A stretch of 64,000 bases of DNA from Holothuria scabra (taxonomy: Eukaryota; Echinodermata; Holothuroidea; Aspidochirotida; Holothuriidae): positions 8,509,787-8,573,786 of the forward strand of contig CM074195.1 in NCBI GenBank assembly GCA_037179385.1, given 5' to 3'. The notes under the pieces are model-generated. The model did no database searches and was not told where the DNA came from. It worked only from the letters and a program-made list of their open reading frames with translations. Positions 1-11,177 of this stretch are shown here, piece after piece (position 1 is the first letter of the stretch; each line of letters opens with the position of its first letter). The position numbers and the translations under genes are program-made.

Positions 1-850
1 AATGTCACATGCCCGTTGATAATATATTTCCTTGGCCAACATTGTGCTCTGTCTAGTTTTCATACCCCAATCATGTCAGAACATTTGCATTATTTTACTG
101 CACTGAGTTGTACAGTACTGTAATTGCGTAAATGTACCGTATCTACTATCCTGCTTTGACCCGATGTAGAAAAATCATGACAATCTTAGCGGTTCTGGGC
201 AGCAAAACAATTGCACCCGATTAATGTTTCTTACGGTTCCTTTCTGATATAAATATCCCCCAAATAATTTTTGCAGTTCTTGTCCAAACCTTAGGTCTTG
301 TTTGAAAGAATCTGCAACTGAAATGAACTTAAGTCAGATCCCCCCCAAAATCCACCGTTCGCAGAGATTTGTGACGCCTTTTCTTGGTGAATTTAGCACG
401 GGGCTCGCCCGGCTGCCCTAGCCAGCTGTATACGCTTGTGAAGTGCGATCATCATAACACAAACTCAATGGGAAAAATGTGTCTCGAGACGGAGTATTTT
501 CAAACACTAAATCGGTAAATCCCATAGGCAAAGGCGCGAGTTGTGATTGGCTGTCTAGAATCAACGCAATTGAACCAATCACAATGCACAGGCTGATTTA
601 AATTTTGCAATGGATCGTATCGATATGATGTCACCGAGGAAAAAAAATATGACGCCTTGATTGGCGGTAAAAACAGACAAGCATGTAAGTCTATTGCATG
701 CGTGGGCCAAGAAGTTTGCTGCCAGAGACTATGTGCATCGTTGTTTACGTTTGCAATGACAACATTGCATAAGTCGCACTGTAAATAACATTATGAAAGG
801 AATGCTGGGAATGGCTTAATTGATGCAATGTAATAACCACCGAAATGCAC
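1..850 (-). mobile_element. Inverted relative of the hAT-like element at 5568-7520 (partial)
   Basis: Read on the minus strand, this stretch follows the interior of the element at 5568-7520 in the same order. The clearest match is about 180-840 against the reverse of 6075-6695, with shared blocks such as the 'aaatttagcac' area near 390 and 'ccaatcacaa' near 575. The match appears to run off the left edge of the window, since the 'gtacagtactg' block near 110 corresponds to 6738-6752. No terminal inverted repeat is visible, so the copy is partial or its terminus lies outside. There is no transposase frame. The relationship is seen by eye; percent identity was not computed. Confidence 0.7.
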
Positions 851-1754
851 AAGATTCTAGGTGCTACATGTACAAAACATGCACTGACAATATGCTAAGC
901 TTGGGGATTTGAAAAAACAGTGAATCACTGCGACCCAATAGTCTGTACCAAGCGTGGTGCTTTCTGCGAGACTGCGAGGAATAAATCTTGAATGCAATTT
1001 TAAATATTATTGCAGGTAATAATACAGGGTTTTAGCGGAAAATATCAAACGATCACTCCCATCGCAGGGTGAAAATTGTACATTTTTAATTATTAATACG
1101 TCCTGTTTTGGCGGGAAATTAAAGGATTGAGTAATTACGGGAATTTTTCACGAAACCAAGAGCAAGTGTCAAGTACATTTAGCCCCTTTTTCTAGTTTGC
1201 ATATAATCGATGGTAATGATCAGCTGATGAGCAGAATTTTACGAATGCCGATTATTTACAGACAATGGAATTATCGGCCCTATTCCGATTACTTAACAGG
1301 TGATAGTTCGAACACTAGATTGAATGTAATTTTGTGGTGAGGGACTTTCTATTCCTAAAAATTATTCATAGTTACATGGCTGTTTGAAGCCTATCTGTAG
1401 TATCACCTGCCATAGCGTACTATGCACATTCCTGACTGCTTTATGTTTCTGTGAGGACAGCAGTCACTCATGAAACAATGTTCCGCACTCAACTGTACAC
1501 AACAGTACACTGTGCAACTAGATACTATTTTCAATGAAGAACTGATAATCCCCTTGCTGTCGATCGGCCAGCTTCCCTACTGAAATTTCCCAGTGCTTTG
1601 TGCCTCAATGTTGTAAGTGAAAAGAGAGTGCAACGTTGACTAACAATGGGCGGAGCTTCAAAGGAAATATCACGAAGGAGGAGGGGTCATTGATTGGAGT
1701 TGATTCGAGTTGACTCGGAGTTGAGACTGAAAACATTCTATTAGTTGATCAACC
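851..1754. other. Unassigned AT-rich stretch
   Basis: No open frame, splice-bounded exon or RNA gene is recognisable. It may contain the far end of the inverted hAT-like relative at 1-850, but no terminal repeat could be placed. Short palindromic GTTGATTCGAGTTGAC-like words occur at 1690-1780. Confidence 0.4.
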
Positions 1755-2220
1755 ACCATCAAGTTGAAAGTCAACTCGGGGTGTGACAGATACAGGGCCG
1801 GTCCTGTATAGATGCAGTTACAGTAGTATCTCAAACAAACTTTCCTGGAATTCCAACCATATTACCTCATCAGTGAATAGGTCCTTAGGCTTTATGAAAA
1901 GGAATCTAAATACTCCTGCCCTAAGAGTTTCAAAGCAAATGCCTATCTTACACTTGTTCGACCCTTATTGGAGTATTTGGATTCTTTCTCTGCCTCCTTG
2001 GTAAAGAACACTGAGCAATTTCAACGTACCTGTGGGGTTGATAAGTTTGTTTAAAATTATAACTCCGGTCTCGGTAGTGTTTCTGAAATGTTAAGAGGGT
2101 GGGATAGTCTCAAAGATAGAAGGTCTTCAAGAAGGCAACATTGCCATGCAGGAAGCTAGATTGGGCCTCAGCCTTGTCAACTGCCAACCTCCTTCAACCG
2201 GTCCAAGCTATTCTATGTGT
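1755..2220 (+). pseudogene. LINE reverse-transcriptase C-terminal fragment
   Basis: Translated in shifting frames, this piece gives the segment that follows the reverse-transcriptase core in CR1/L2/Jockey-type LINEs. Visible words are ISNKLSWNSNHI, SLGFMKRNL, a degraded LVRPLLEY-like stretch around 1950-1975, and SVSEMLRGWDSLKDRR around 2080-2120. Stops and frameshifts break it several times, so it is a dead fragment. Its words differ from LINE families A and B described below and look closest to the scrap at 16028-16200. Family membership is an inference from these words. Confidence 0.65.
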
Positions 2221-3030
2221 TTTGTATAGAACAATTAGAGATTTTAAAACCTCCACAGCACTGATTGAGTAACTTTTTATTAAAGACAAAGTCAATGGTG
2301 GTAAGTGTTATCAAAGTTATGGTACAGTCACAGATTTCGTCCTTTACACTGATTTTTACCTTCCTCACGTACGTCACGTCACTGAGATGTCACTGATTGG
2401 AAATCGCAAAACCTCAAACAGCCAGAGAAAAGCATTCACTAGGCTTGCAGAATATTTAAGCAGTCGTTATTTTGAATTTTCTTCTTAAAGTGAAATGATT
2501 GTACTGTAGGCCTAGGCCATAGACAAAAAATGAAAGTGCAAAATTATCAAAATTTGGCCTAACAAATTGCAGGAGTTATTTGGTGTAAATAAGGGAAAAA
2601 GTTGAAGGATACAAGGGGAATGTCCCATCACAACTTACAGTCACTTCACGGACAGTCGAACTGTACACCTAGGCCTACCTGCCAAACTTTAAAGCTTCAG
2701 CACGTACACTGATCACTGCTACTGCTAGTTGCCATGGATTTAAGACAAACCCAAACAAGTCATCTTCCCTGTGCCCCCCCACCCCCCCTTCAATGTTGAC
2801 AAGCCTACAATTAGGCATACCCTATGCCTTATATCAGATAGGACACAACATTGAATGGGTGAGACTGAAACTGAAAGGGGGTTTCAAGTGTGCGTTGTGT
2901 CGCGGTGGTCAGTCTTTTTAGCTCTCAGTTTTATCCTCTTGTATATTCTCTTTTTGTGTCCATCGAGTGTTATTTCTTAGTATTTTATCTGGCGTTGCCC
3001 GTTTTTATCATTTCTCTAGTGGTTTGGTGG
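2221..3030. other. Repeat-derived stretch, including a relative of the 49403-49686 element
   Basis: Positions about 2395-2580 resemble the interior of the element at 49403-49686, with the same order of words: AAATCGCAA, AACAGCCAGA, GCAGTCGTTATTTTGA and GCAAAATTAT. The rest holds AGGCCTA motifs and a C-tract near 2775-2800. No gene is supported. Confidence 0.5.
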
Positions 3031-3194
3031 TTTTTAGTGCTGTTCCGGCCTTAGAATTTTTTAGCTCCTTGTTTGCTTTATTCCGGTTGGGGTGTCCCAC
3101 GTTCATTATAGCCTAAGCTTTTATAGTGTATACACCTGTATTGTAGCCTTTCACGGCCCTATGGTGCTGAGTACGATGCATACAACCCAATTAT

Positions 3195-4016
3195 ATGGCT
3201 TTTATGTGGATTCTTACTGCTTTATTCAAGTGCCAGAGGATTTCTCAAACCCAGATGGATTACATTAACACATCCTCCCCCAGTTTCAGCAGCGAAGCAA
3301 CTACATGGTCGGTGAGTCTGTTCCTTGCTCAAAGATTTAACATTAGGCCTAGTACTTTTAGTGTTAGCATTAGGAGGAGGGCTGGGTCAAAACTAAAGAC
3401 GGCTCAAGGTAACCATATTGGTTTTACAGTTTTAAGTTACTCTAGGCCTATGCCTGGAAGTCTAACCTATAGGTCTAGGCTTAGGCATACATTGGTGTAC
3501 ATCTCCCTCCTGTTAGTGTTGGCAGGGGATGTTGAATTAAACCCAGGAGATGGGCATTACTGCGTCTTTTGCCACAAGCTTGTGAAGAGGTTTGATAAAG
3601 CCATACTGTGTGATGGCTGTGAAAGGTGGGTTCATATTCGCTGTGACAATGTTAGTATTGGAACTTACAAAAAGCTTCAATGTTCCAACGCCGATGATAA
3701 GTGGTTTTGTAGTAATTGTTCAGCGCTGTGTGGTCTCTGCTCTGAGTATGTTCTTGATTGTGATCCCGCGATTGAGTGAGACACCTGTAAATTGTGGATT
3801 CACAGTAGATGTTCCCAAGTTGCTACCTCTCAGTACGAAAATGTTCAGGCAACAAATTGTATATGGATCTGTCCGAAGTGTGATAACGGGAATTTTGCAT
3901 ATAGAACAAACTCTTTTTTGTCTCAGGCAGGCAGTGATCTTGTACTAAGCAATACAGTAGCTTTAATGCTCTTGACCCCGTTATTTCTCAAGATAACGTT
4001 TCACAACAGAAGTTAA
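3195..4016 (+). pseudogene. LINE-A ORF1 with 2A-like motif and two PHD-like fingers
   Basis: The frame opens at 3195 and is interrupted by a TGA at 3777-3779, then continues in the same frame to 4016. About residues 105-118 form a hydrophobic run ending in GDVELNPG (to 3548), which matches the 2A ribosome-skipping core except that aspartate replaces the final proline. Just after it come CVFC, CDGC, WVHIRC and CSNC, a PHD-type zinc-binding pattern. A second finger (CGLC, C..C, WIHSRC, CPKC) spans the stop codon. ORF1 proteins of CR1-type elements often have PHD fingers and are thought to bind nucleic acid or act as chaperones. The premature stop shows that this copy is decayed. Confidence 0.75.
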
Positions 4017-4057
4017 ATAAACCGACTATAGTACATTGTAGAAAAGAGATAAGCCTC

Positions 4058-5559
4058 ATGTCTATTAATATAAATGGTCTGAGAGGGAAAAAACTCGATC
4101 TCCAGTCCCTCCTTAACTCTGCTGAACCTGATATCGTTGCATTGCAGGAGACTAAAATTGACAATTCAGTTACTGATAGGGGGAGCTCTTTTTCCAGATT
4201 GTCTGAATTATACTGTTTTTAGAAATGACCGCACCCTTGGAGGTGGTGGTACTATTCTGCTTATTAAAAATTACCTAGCCCCCACTGGTGCAAATTTTCT
4301 TTCCAATGGGTCTGAGTCAGTTTGGGCTGCTTTTTCTATAAATGGGAGTCAGCATTATGTTGCTTCCTGGTATAGGGATCCTGACGCCCATGTTGATCAC
4401 ATCTCTCTTCTTTGTGACCAACTGCCTAACATTACGATCAAACATAGAAATAGAAATCCCTCATTCCATATATTAGGTGACTTTAATTTTAGGCTCATTG
4501 ACTGTCTCACCAGCAGTAATGGTCAACTCCTTGTTGACATTGTTGATGATTTTGCCGCAGATCAACTTGTTAAATTTGCCACTAGAGGTAACAATACTCT
4601 TGATTTAGTCATTTCTTATACTCCCAACCTGTACTGTGAAGTCAGCAGTTTTGACCCACTTAGTGATCATGACATTATCTTTTGTAAATTGAGGTGCTTT
4701 TCCCCTAGGCCTTAGCAACCACGTAGACTTATCCGACAGTATTCCAAAGGGGATTATGACACTATGAGGTCTGAAACCAGAAATTTTGCCTCTGGTTACC
4801 TAAATGACAGACAAGATAGTCATACTATTGAAGAAAACTGGTTCCTCATTAAGTCTTTTCTCGAGAGAACTGTGAAAAAAAACATCCCGTCTAAACTTTC
4901 TAGAACTAGGAAATCTCTTCCCTGGGTCACTGATTATATCTGTAGGATGATAAAGAGGAGGAACAGACTTCATGCTTTGTATAAGAAGACTAACAAATTA
5001 TATTTTTACAATAAGTGGGTTGACCTTCGTGCTAGTATTAAGAAGGAGGTATTCAATTCTCATAGGAAATACATTAACGGCATGATAGATGATATTACTC
5101 ATGACTCCAAACCCTTTTGGAGGTATATTAATGGTCAGAGGAAAGATAATCATAGTATCCCCCCCTTACAGGTGTGTGGTAAAATAGCTAATAGTGATAA
5201 GGATAAGGCTGAAGCCTTGAATAGCCAGTTCAGAAGTGTTTTTACGAGAGACCCCTTTGACTCTGTCCCTCTACCAACAGACCTATCTGTAGTAGAATGG
5301 CCGATATTTCCATCTCTACATTTGGGGTTGAAAAGTTGTTGCAAAACCTTAAGATTAGTGAGCCCATGGGTCCTGACAGTATACACCCATGGGTTCTTAG
5401 AGAGCTTGCTAATGATCTTGCTCCAATGATGAGTCATCTTTTCCAGCAATCAATCAACAGTGGTCAAGTCCCCAAGGACTGGAAAAAGGCAAATATCTGT
5501 CCTTTTTTTAAGAAGAACGATAGCTCTCTCCCATCCAACTATCGCCCTGTCTCTCTTAC
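4058..5559 (+). pseudogene. LINE-A endonuclease and N-terminal reverse transcriptase, broken
   Basis: An ATG at 4058 starts SININGLRGKK, and DIVALQETKID follows. This is the N-terminus of an apurinic-type endonuclease, the enzyme that nicks target DNA. A frameshift near 4160 moves to the frame with LGDFNFR (about 4480) and SDHDIIF (about 4663), the catalytic Asp-Asn and Asp-His motifs of the fold. A TAG at 4713-4715 interrupts the linker, which continues in frame to about 5290. A second frameshift leads to GPDSIHPWVL, VPKDWKKANI and NYRPVSLTC, the first reverse-transcriptase blocks. The frame is cut at 5559 by the hAT insertion. At least two frameshifts and one stop are present. Confidence 0.85.
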
Positions 5560-5567
5560 TTGTATAT
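5560..5567. repeat. Left target-site duplication TTGTATAT
   Basis: These eight bases are repeated exactly at 7521-7528 and directly abut the termini TAGGGCTGTG and CACAGCCCTA. An 8-bp duplication is the hallmark of hAT transposition. Confidence 0.95.
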
Positions 5568-7520
5568 TAGGGCTGTGCATTTTCGGTTAATTCACTATCC
5601 GTTTAACCGATTTTATTAACCGGCGGTTAACCGTTTAACCGAAAATGACGTCATGTTCACACAACAACAAAAAGTAAACATTTTCAAAGAGCGCCATCAC
5701 TTTTGTACAGGAAAGTGCAAGTCTAAAATGGCGCCGTAAGTCACGTTCGCCCGTGTAAGTATGTGGCAAAAATGTTGGTATTTTGCGCTGAGTTTATATC
5801 ATCTTTTCACAGTAAAAACCCATCCCACATTTACTGAAGCTTTCTTCAGACCACATGCACTTTTTAACATTCTACCAACTGTTGTATTCCCGCCTGGCCC
5901 TATGTTATATTGTCAGCTATTTCATGAAACACTCCCACACCGCTGTTTTGATGCAGCTTGCTTGCGATGCAGTGTTCAATAAATGTACAGCGCTCACGTG
6001 TGTGTCATAGTAGAGATCTGTACAATTGCACAGTAAACGGCCCACCAGCCGCAAACAGCACAACCAAGCCCTATTTTCCTGCATAAATTAAGGAATTCCC
6101 AGCATTCCTACCGTAAAGTTATTTACAGTAGGACTTATGGAATGTTATCATATGACGTCGTTCCGAACGTAAACAATTACGCACGCGGTCCCATGCATGC
6201 AGTAGACTTGTGTGCGTATCTGTTTTTACCACGTAACAAGGGACCATGTTTTGCTCGATGACATCATATGCACACGATCTATTGCAAAATTTGAATTGCC
6301 TCTGCATTGTGATTGGTTCAAATACGTTGATTCTGAGCCAGCCAATCACAACTCGCGCCATCGCCTATGGGATTTAGTGTGTGAAAATACCAGACCTCCG
6401 CACGAATTTCCCCATTGAGTTTATGTTATGACGATCGCACTTCCCAGGCTTACATAGCCCGCCTATGCAGCCGGCCAAGCCCTGTGCTAAATTCACCAAG
6501 AAACGGCAGCACAAATCTCTGCGTACTTGGAATTTTTGGGGGTCTGACTTAAGTGCATTTCATTTGCTGATTATTTTGAAACAAGACGGTAAGATTTAGA
6601 CAAGAAGTGGCAAAATTACGGGGATATTTATATCGGAAAGAAACCATAAGATAACGTTAATCGAGTCCATTTTTTGCTGTCCAAGACCGCTAAAAATTAG
6701 ATCGCTATTTTTACGTGCATTGTAGGGTTGACTTCTACTGTACAGTACAGTACATTATCGCAACTACAACCCACTGTTCAACGAACTGCGTATGCTTATT
6801 CATAAAACTCAACATGGAATGTTCCATTTTATATGATATTGGGAAAACAACAAAATTGCGGGAATTATCTGGTGCTTACGATCGTATTTTTACATGTTAC
6901 AATTTTTTCCAAATACTGCTACTAACAATGAAAAATAATGAAATTTACGGAGGTGTAGCACGATAAAATATTTCGATTAGCTACAGTGGGAAGACTTATT
7001 CAAATATACTTTTGTGCCCTAATCATGGTCTCGCGGAGGTTTTATTGCCATAGAAATACAGGGCTTGGTACAGCAGTTACAGCTCCCTGCTTGTCTTGTG
7101 GCTTTCTTTTCGCTTGGTAATCTCACAAACATGCCGCTAATTTCTTAAGTTGTGCTTGGGTGTTGCCATTGAAGGGAAAAGGAGACGAGCACACAAAGTT
7201 CTGCCAACGAAAGTAACAATGGGTGCGCCACTTGTCACTCATCATAATGTACTTAATTCGGGGAGCTGCCGCGGAATTAATCCGTTCAATCGAATGGCCG
7301 ATTTTAAAACTCTTTTTACAGTTATTGTTCGAGCGATAATTTGTGAGAAACTGACACTGTTTGTTGCGCGATTTTTGTGTAACAGTTTACCAACAAAGCC
7401 ACCCCGCAGCGACTGAGTTATTGGCAATACAAAAACGGTTAATCTATGAAGAAGAATGACGCACAAGTAACCGACGAGTCGGTCGGTTAACCGGTTAACC
7501 GATTAACCGTCACAGCCCTA
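5568..7520. mobile_element. Non-autonomous hAT-like DNA transposon, 1,953 bp
   Basis: The termini are TAGGGCTGTG and its exact inverse CACAGCCCTA. They are flanked by the perfect 8-bp duplication TTGTATAT. Just inside each end lie several copies of GGTTAACCG-type words (5585-5642 and 7436-7510), which resemble the subterminal transposase-binding repeats of hAT elements. No transposase frame is visible; the longest frames are under 90 codons with no recognisable domain. The element must have been mobilised in trans. The interior is shared in inverted orientation with 1-850. The insertion interrupts the codons around the conserved cysteines after NYRPVSLTC in the host LINE, so it is younger than that LINE. 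Confidence 0.93.
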
Positions 7521-8526
7521 TTGTATATGTTGTAAGATACTTGAGCATACTATCAGCTCAAATATGATGTGTCTGTCCTTGGACCAGCACTTTCTTTGTC
7601 TTATATTAATGATATTGTTAGTGCTGCTTCTTCCTGAGTTAGGTTGTTTGCTGATGACCCTGTTTGCTATAGGGTCATCAATAATCCCAGTGACTGCAGT
7701 GAGTTGCAATAGGACATTATAAACTTGGGCTAGTGGGCCAAAACTTGGGGTATGAGATTCAACCCGGCTAAGTGTAATGTTATGTCTGTTACTAGGAAGT
7801 ATAACCCAATAATCTATAACTATACTCTTAATGGGGCCAGTCTGACAAGGGTTGATTCAATTAAGTATCTGGGGGTGACTATCACTAAGAACCTCAGCTG
7901 GGGCAAACATATCCAACTTGTTTGTAATAAGGGAAATAAGATCATAGGCCTATTATGCAGGAACCTCTCATTTTGTTCCAAAGATGTTAAATTGGCGGCC
8001 TATAAAGGTTTACTAAGGCCCTTGTTGGAGTATGCTTGTTCCATCTGGGATCCACATCAGATTTCACTCCAAGATAGATTGGAGGGAGTAAAAAAGATCT
8101 GCCAGGTTTATAGCCAACGAGTACTCCCGTGAAGTTGGCTCTATGACTGCACTCCTCAAAGATCTACATACTTCAAAGTCTGACCGCCGGAGACGTTGCA
8201 GACTTATAATTTTTGGTATTTAAGGTATTTACTGCCAAGCTAACATCCCCCTGTCTAATCTGTGTAAACCTACTCGTGGTTCTCGTAACATGCATGCTGT
8301 GCACTTTCGCCCCCCCCCTCTGCTAGGACTAATTGTTGTAAGTACAGTTTTGTCCCTAATACTACTTGGGATTGGAATAACCTCCCAGAGAGTCTTATTA
8401 AGTTATTGCGGGGGCCATAAGTCACCCAAAGCCAGTGGATTTCATTACGAACTCTTTGAGGGCCTGACTAATTACACGGTAAGTATGCAGTGTATAAATG
8501 TCCTTTTGGATGTCTCACCATCTTGA
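7521..8526 (+). pseudogene. LINE-A reverse transcriptase, C-terminal part
   Basis: Directly after the hAT duplication the host frame resumes with CICCKILEH, continuing the SLTC of the left part. A jump then leads straight to VLGPALSLSYINDI. About 100-140 codons of the polymerase core, including the first catalytic Asp, are therefore missing near 7570. The catalytic FADD box is at about 7648. MRFNPAKCNVM (7752), YLGVTITKNLSW (about 7866) and GLLRPLLEYACSIWDPH (about 8005) form the thumb-like region. WDWNNLPESLI, about 8370-8395, is the usual C-terminal signature. Several stops are present, so the copy is inactive. Confidence 0.85.
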
Positions 8527-8545
8527 AGAAGAAGAAGAGCTGAAT

Positions 8546-8794
8546 TTGATTGTAGGCCTAGGCCTAATGTTTGCATATCCTAGGCCCTAGGTCTAGCCTA
8601 GACCTGTAAATTTTGTCACTGTATCAGCAATTTTGTTTCATACTTATAGGCTATGTTTTGTTGGGAATGGGATTGAAGGCACACACTTTATAATGGACGA
8701 CATATGGGGCCTAGGCATATGTCTTGATGGCTAATATCAACATCGCTAAGGTCGGATAAGCTGTACAGTATGTGCTGTAACAGAACATATCATT
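8546..8794. other. Short spacer rich in AGGCCTA motifs
   Basis: The spacer between LINE-A and LINE-B copy 1 has a cluster of palindromic GCCTAGGCC-type words at 8555-8605. No coding signal is present. Confidence 0.5.
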
Positions 8795-9832
8795 ACATAA
8801 CATAACAGGTTAAAGGACAAAGGAGGGCTGTAAAGGCCCCATAAGATGCCCTGTAATCCAAAAACCCCCCAAAACAAAGCAAACCACCAACACCTAAAGA
8901 GCCCAGAAAGATTAGATTCTACCACAGTCATGGAAAAACTTGTCAATATTAACCTTAAAACGGTGCACTGATGTGGAGTTAACAACCCACTCAGGCAGGC
9001 TATTCCACTCACTAACAACCCTATGAGAGAAACTGAACTTCCTAATGTCAAGTCTAGCAAAAGACTTTTCAAGCTTTTTGCAATGGCCTCTAGCCCGAGG
9101 ATTACTCTGGACCTTTAAATAACTGCAAGCTAACAAAGGATTCCCTTCAGATAGAAATTTGTATACCTGGAGCATGTCCCCCCTAATCCTTCTCAGCTCC
9201 AAAGTGGTAAGCCCAAGCAGCTTAAGCCTTTGGGAATAAGGTAGATTTTTAACCTCAGGTATGAGTCGGGTACTGTAGCTCTCTTCTGAACTTGCTCTAA
9301 AAGCAATTTGTCCTTTTCAAAGAAGGGACTCCAGGCCTGTGCAGCATAGTCGAGATGGGGTCAAACCAGCTGCTTATACAAATTTAGCACAATTTCTTTA
9401 TTAAAACTCTTAAAATTCCTCCTGATCAACCCAAGCACCCTATTTGCCCTTGCAGCAGTAGCTGCACACTGCCTAGATGACTTTAAATCTCCTGTAATAA
9501 CTACACCAAGGTCTTTCTCGGAAGTCACTTTGTTCAAATAAGTACCATTCATAGTATAATCATGGTGGGGATTCTTAAAAAAAAGTGGAGGACTTTGCAC
9601 TTATCAGCATTAAAAGACATTTGCCAAGTCTGAGACCATGAAAATAACCTATCCAGATCTTTCTGAAGCAATAAAGAATCATCCTTTCCTCCAACCTTCC
9701 TAGGCTATAGACTAAGCTTTGTATCATCAGCAAACTTACTTATACTGGAAGTGATAGAGCTATCAATATCATTTATGAAAATTAAGAAAAGAAGTGGGCC
9801 AAGAACAGAACCTTGTGGTACACCACAACTAA
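8795..9832 (-). mobile_element. 5'-truncated LINE, family B copy 1
   Basis: On the minus strand this gives [10 protein letters not shown] (about 9800-9832), a FADDTK-like region near 9735, and NADKCKVL-like words near 9600. DLGVVITGDLK follows at about 9490, then LIRRNFKSFNKEIVLNLYKQLV at about 9365-9425. The C-terminal block, with FSFSHRVVSEWNSLPEWVV, lies at about 8950-9040. The 3' end at 8795-8812 is a short TTATG repeat. The order is the polymerase end of a CR1-type reverse transcriptase, cut off upstream of the core as is usual for aborted target-primed integration. Frameshifts separate the blocks. It is the same family as the copy at 11178-12290. Confidence 0.85.
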
Positions 9833-9897
9833 CTAGCAATAGCCAAATAGCACAAGTTAGGTAACTAGCAATAGCCAATAGCACAAGTTAGGCTAGG
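9829..9897. repeat. Local tandem duplication of about 34 bp
   Basis: The string beginning AACTAGCAATAGCCAA and ending AGCACAAGTTAGG occurs twice in a row. It lies at the 5' truncation point of LINE-B copy 1. Confidence 0.75.
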
Positions 9898-11177
9898 CAG
9901 CTGTAGCCTAACGTTGGTCTGTGTTCACAATCACATGAAGACTGAAGTTGCTTACATTTTATTAAGAGGTTCTAAGACTTTGAGCGTTTCCGCCTCACTT
10001 TCTGAATCTGGTACGCACTGGCAAGATACATGCTCTAGGAGCCAGGACAAGGAAAAAAGGATAAAGATTTGTTGGAAGGAAAGCAGGTTCATACTGAAGT
10101 TCATGGTAGTTCCCCTCTCTAACGTACGGTGCTCTCTATAACGTTAGTAAGTAGGAGGTACGTATGGTTGATGTATCACATGAACGAAAAACATGAACAC
10201 TCACCAGGCCTGCGCAGTATGCACAGAGTACTTAGTTAATCGTTTCACTAGCTTCTATACATTGATGTATTACCTATATTGGGGGATCGGTGTGCAGTAT
10301 ATGTGTATTTTTCTTTTCCCCATGTTGCAAAGCCACTAACAGTTTCGAAAAGTTCCCTCGAGAGAAATCTCTTGACAATTAAGGAAGCTAGAAGCTTTTT
10401 CTCCTACAAGACTTTCAATATTGCTAATTTATGAACTGGGTAGAATATACATCTTTCCACATGCACGTTTTCCAAAAAAAAGACTTACTATTATGACTGT
10501 GGCCAAAACGGCTGGTGAACGAACCTAACCGTCACATGATTTCATGGGACGTCTTCTGGGAGTTGCACCTTGACGTCTGCACTCAAGCACTACTTCGGGC
10601 AAGTTAGGCCGATTGGGGGGGGGGGGGGGGGGGGAAGGGAAGGGGAAGGAAAGGGAAATGGGAAGGGGAGGGGGAAGAGCAGAAGTAGGATAGTGTGAAC
10701 TAACTACCGTTTCTAATAGGGGAAAATCATACTTACAAAGTCAATTTTTATGGCGGTGCTGCGACGGATCCAGCATAATTTTCAGGGTTTCATATTATCG
10801 TTGGGCAACGGTCCTTCACAAGAAAGATGCCATGGTTATAATGCAGTGCTCACACGTTTTTTATCACCCATAACCAACTGAGCATGAACGACCGATGTCG
10901 AAAAGGCAGCACTTGCTTTTTTTCAGCCGAAGTCGGTATAGCTGGGGATGATGAAATTCGCCCCGCTATAGTTCGACAAGTTATTCCTCTCATTTGACCT
11001 TTTCTATAATATTTCAATTTTACACAGTTTTTTCCCGACCCTGTATAAATTAAAAATTGCGGCCCTTTTTATTTTCCGGGCAAAAAGGTAATCATCGTCA
11101 GTTCATTAATAAACGACCAATATATCCGTGCTTCATTTCCAACTTGACGGAAAATTTTCAAGTAGGGAGGCTCATGT
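9898..11177. other. Non-coding stretch with poly-G and GGGAA runs
   Basis: No gene or RNA is recognised. A run of about 20 G at 10616-10634 is followed by GGGAA-type purine repeats to 10675. The other sequence is AT-rich and without long frames. Confidence 0.5.

Larger units (their letters stand above)
3195..8545 (+). mobile_element. Decayed non-LTR retrotransposon (LINE family A, CR1-like), split by a hAT insertion
   Basis: One LINE copy reads left to right: ORF1 with PHD-like zinc fingers (3195-4016), AP-type endonuclease (from 4058), linker, and the start of reverse transcriptase (to about 5559). An inserted DNA transposon follows at 5568-7520. The reverse transcriptase resumes at 7521, and the C-terminal region ends near 8526 in a short GAA repeat. 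The order ORF1-EN-RT and the ORF1 zinc fingers are typical of the CR1 group. Frameshifts and in-frame stops occur throughout, and a stretch of the reverse-transcriptase core is missing near 7570. The copy is therefore not functional. The exact 5' end is unknown; promoter-like sequence could extend back to about 2900. Confidence 0.85.

Noticed and set aside
3498..3551. Active 2A ribosome skipping
   Set aside because: The essential terminal proline is replaced by Asp, and the ORF has a downstream stop, so activity in this copy is unlikely.
7150..7416. Possible transposase remnant in the hAT-like element
   Set aside because: The frame is 88 codons, with no hAT dimerisation or zinc-finger motif visible.
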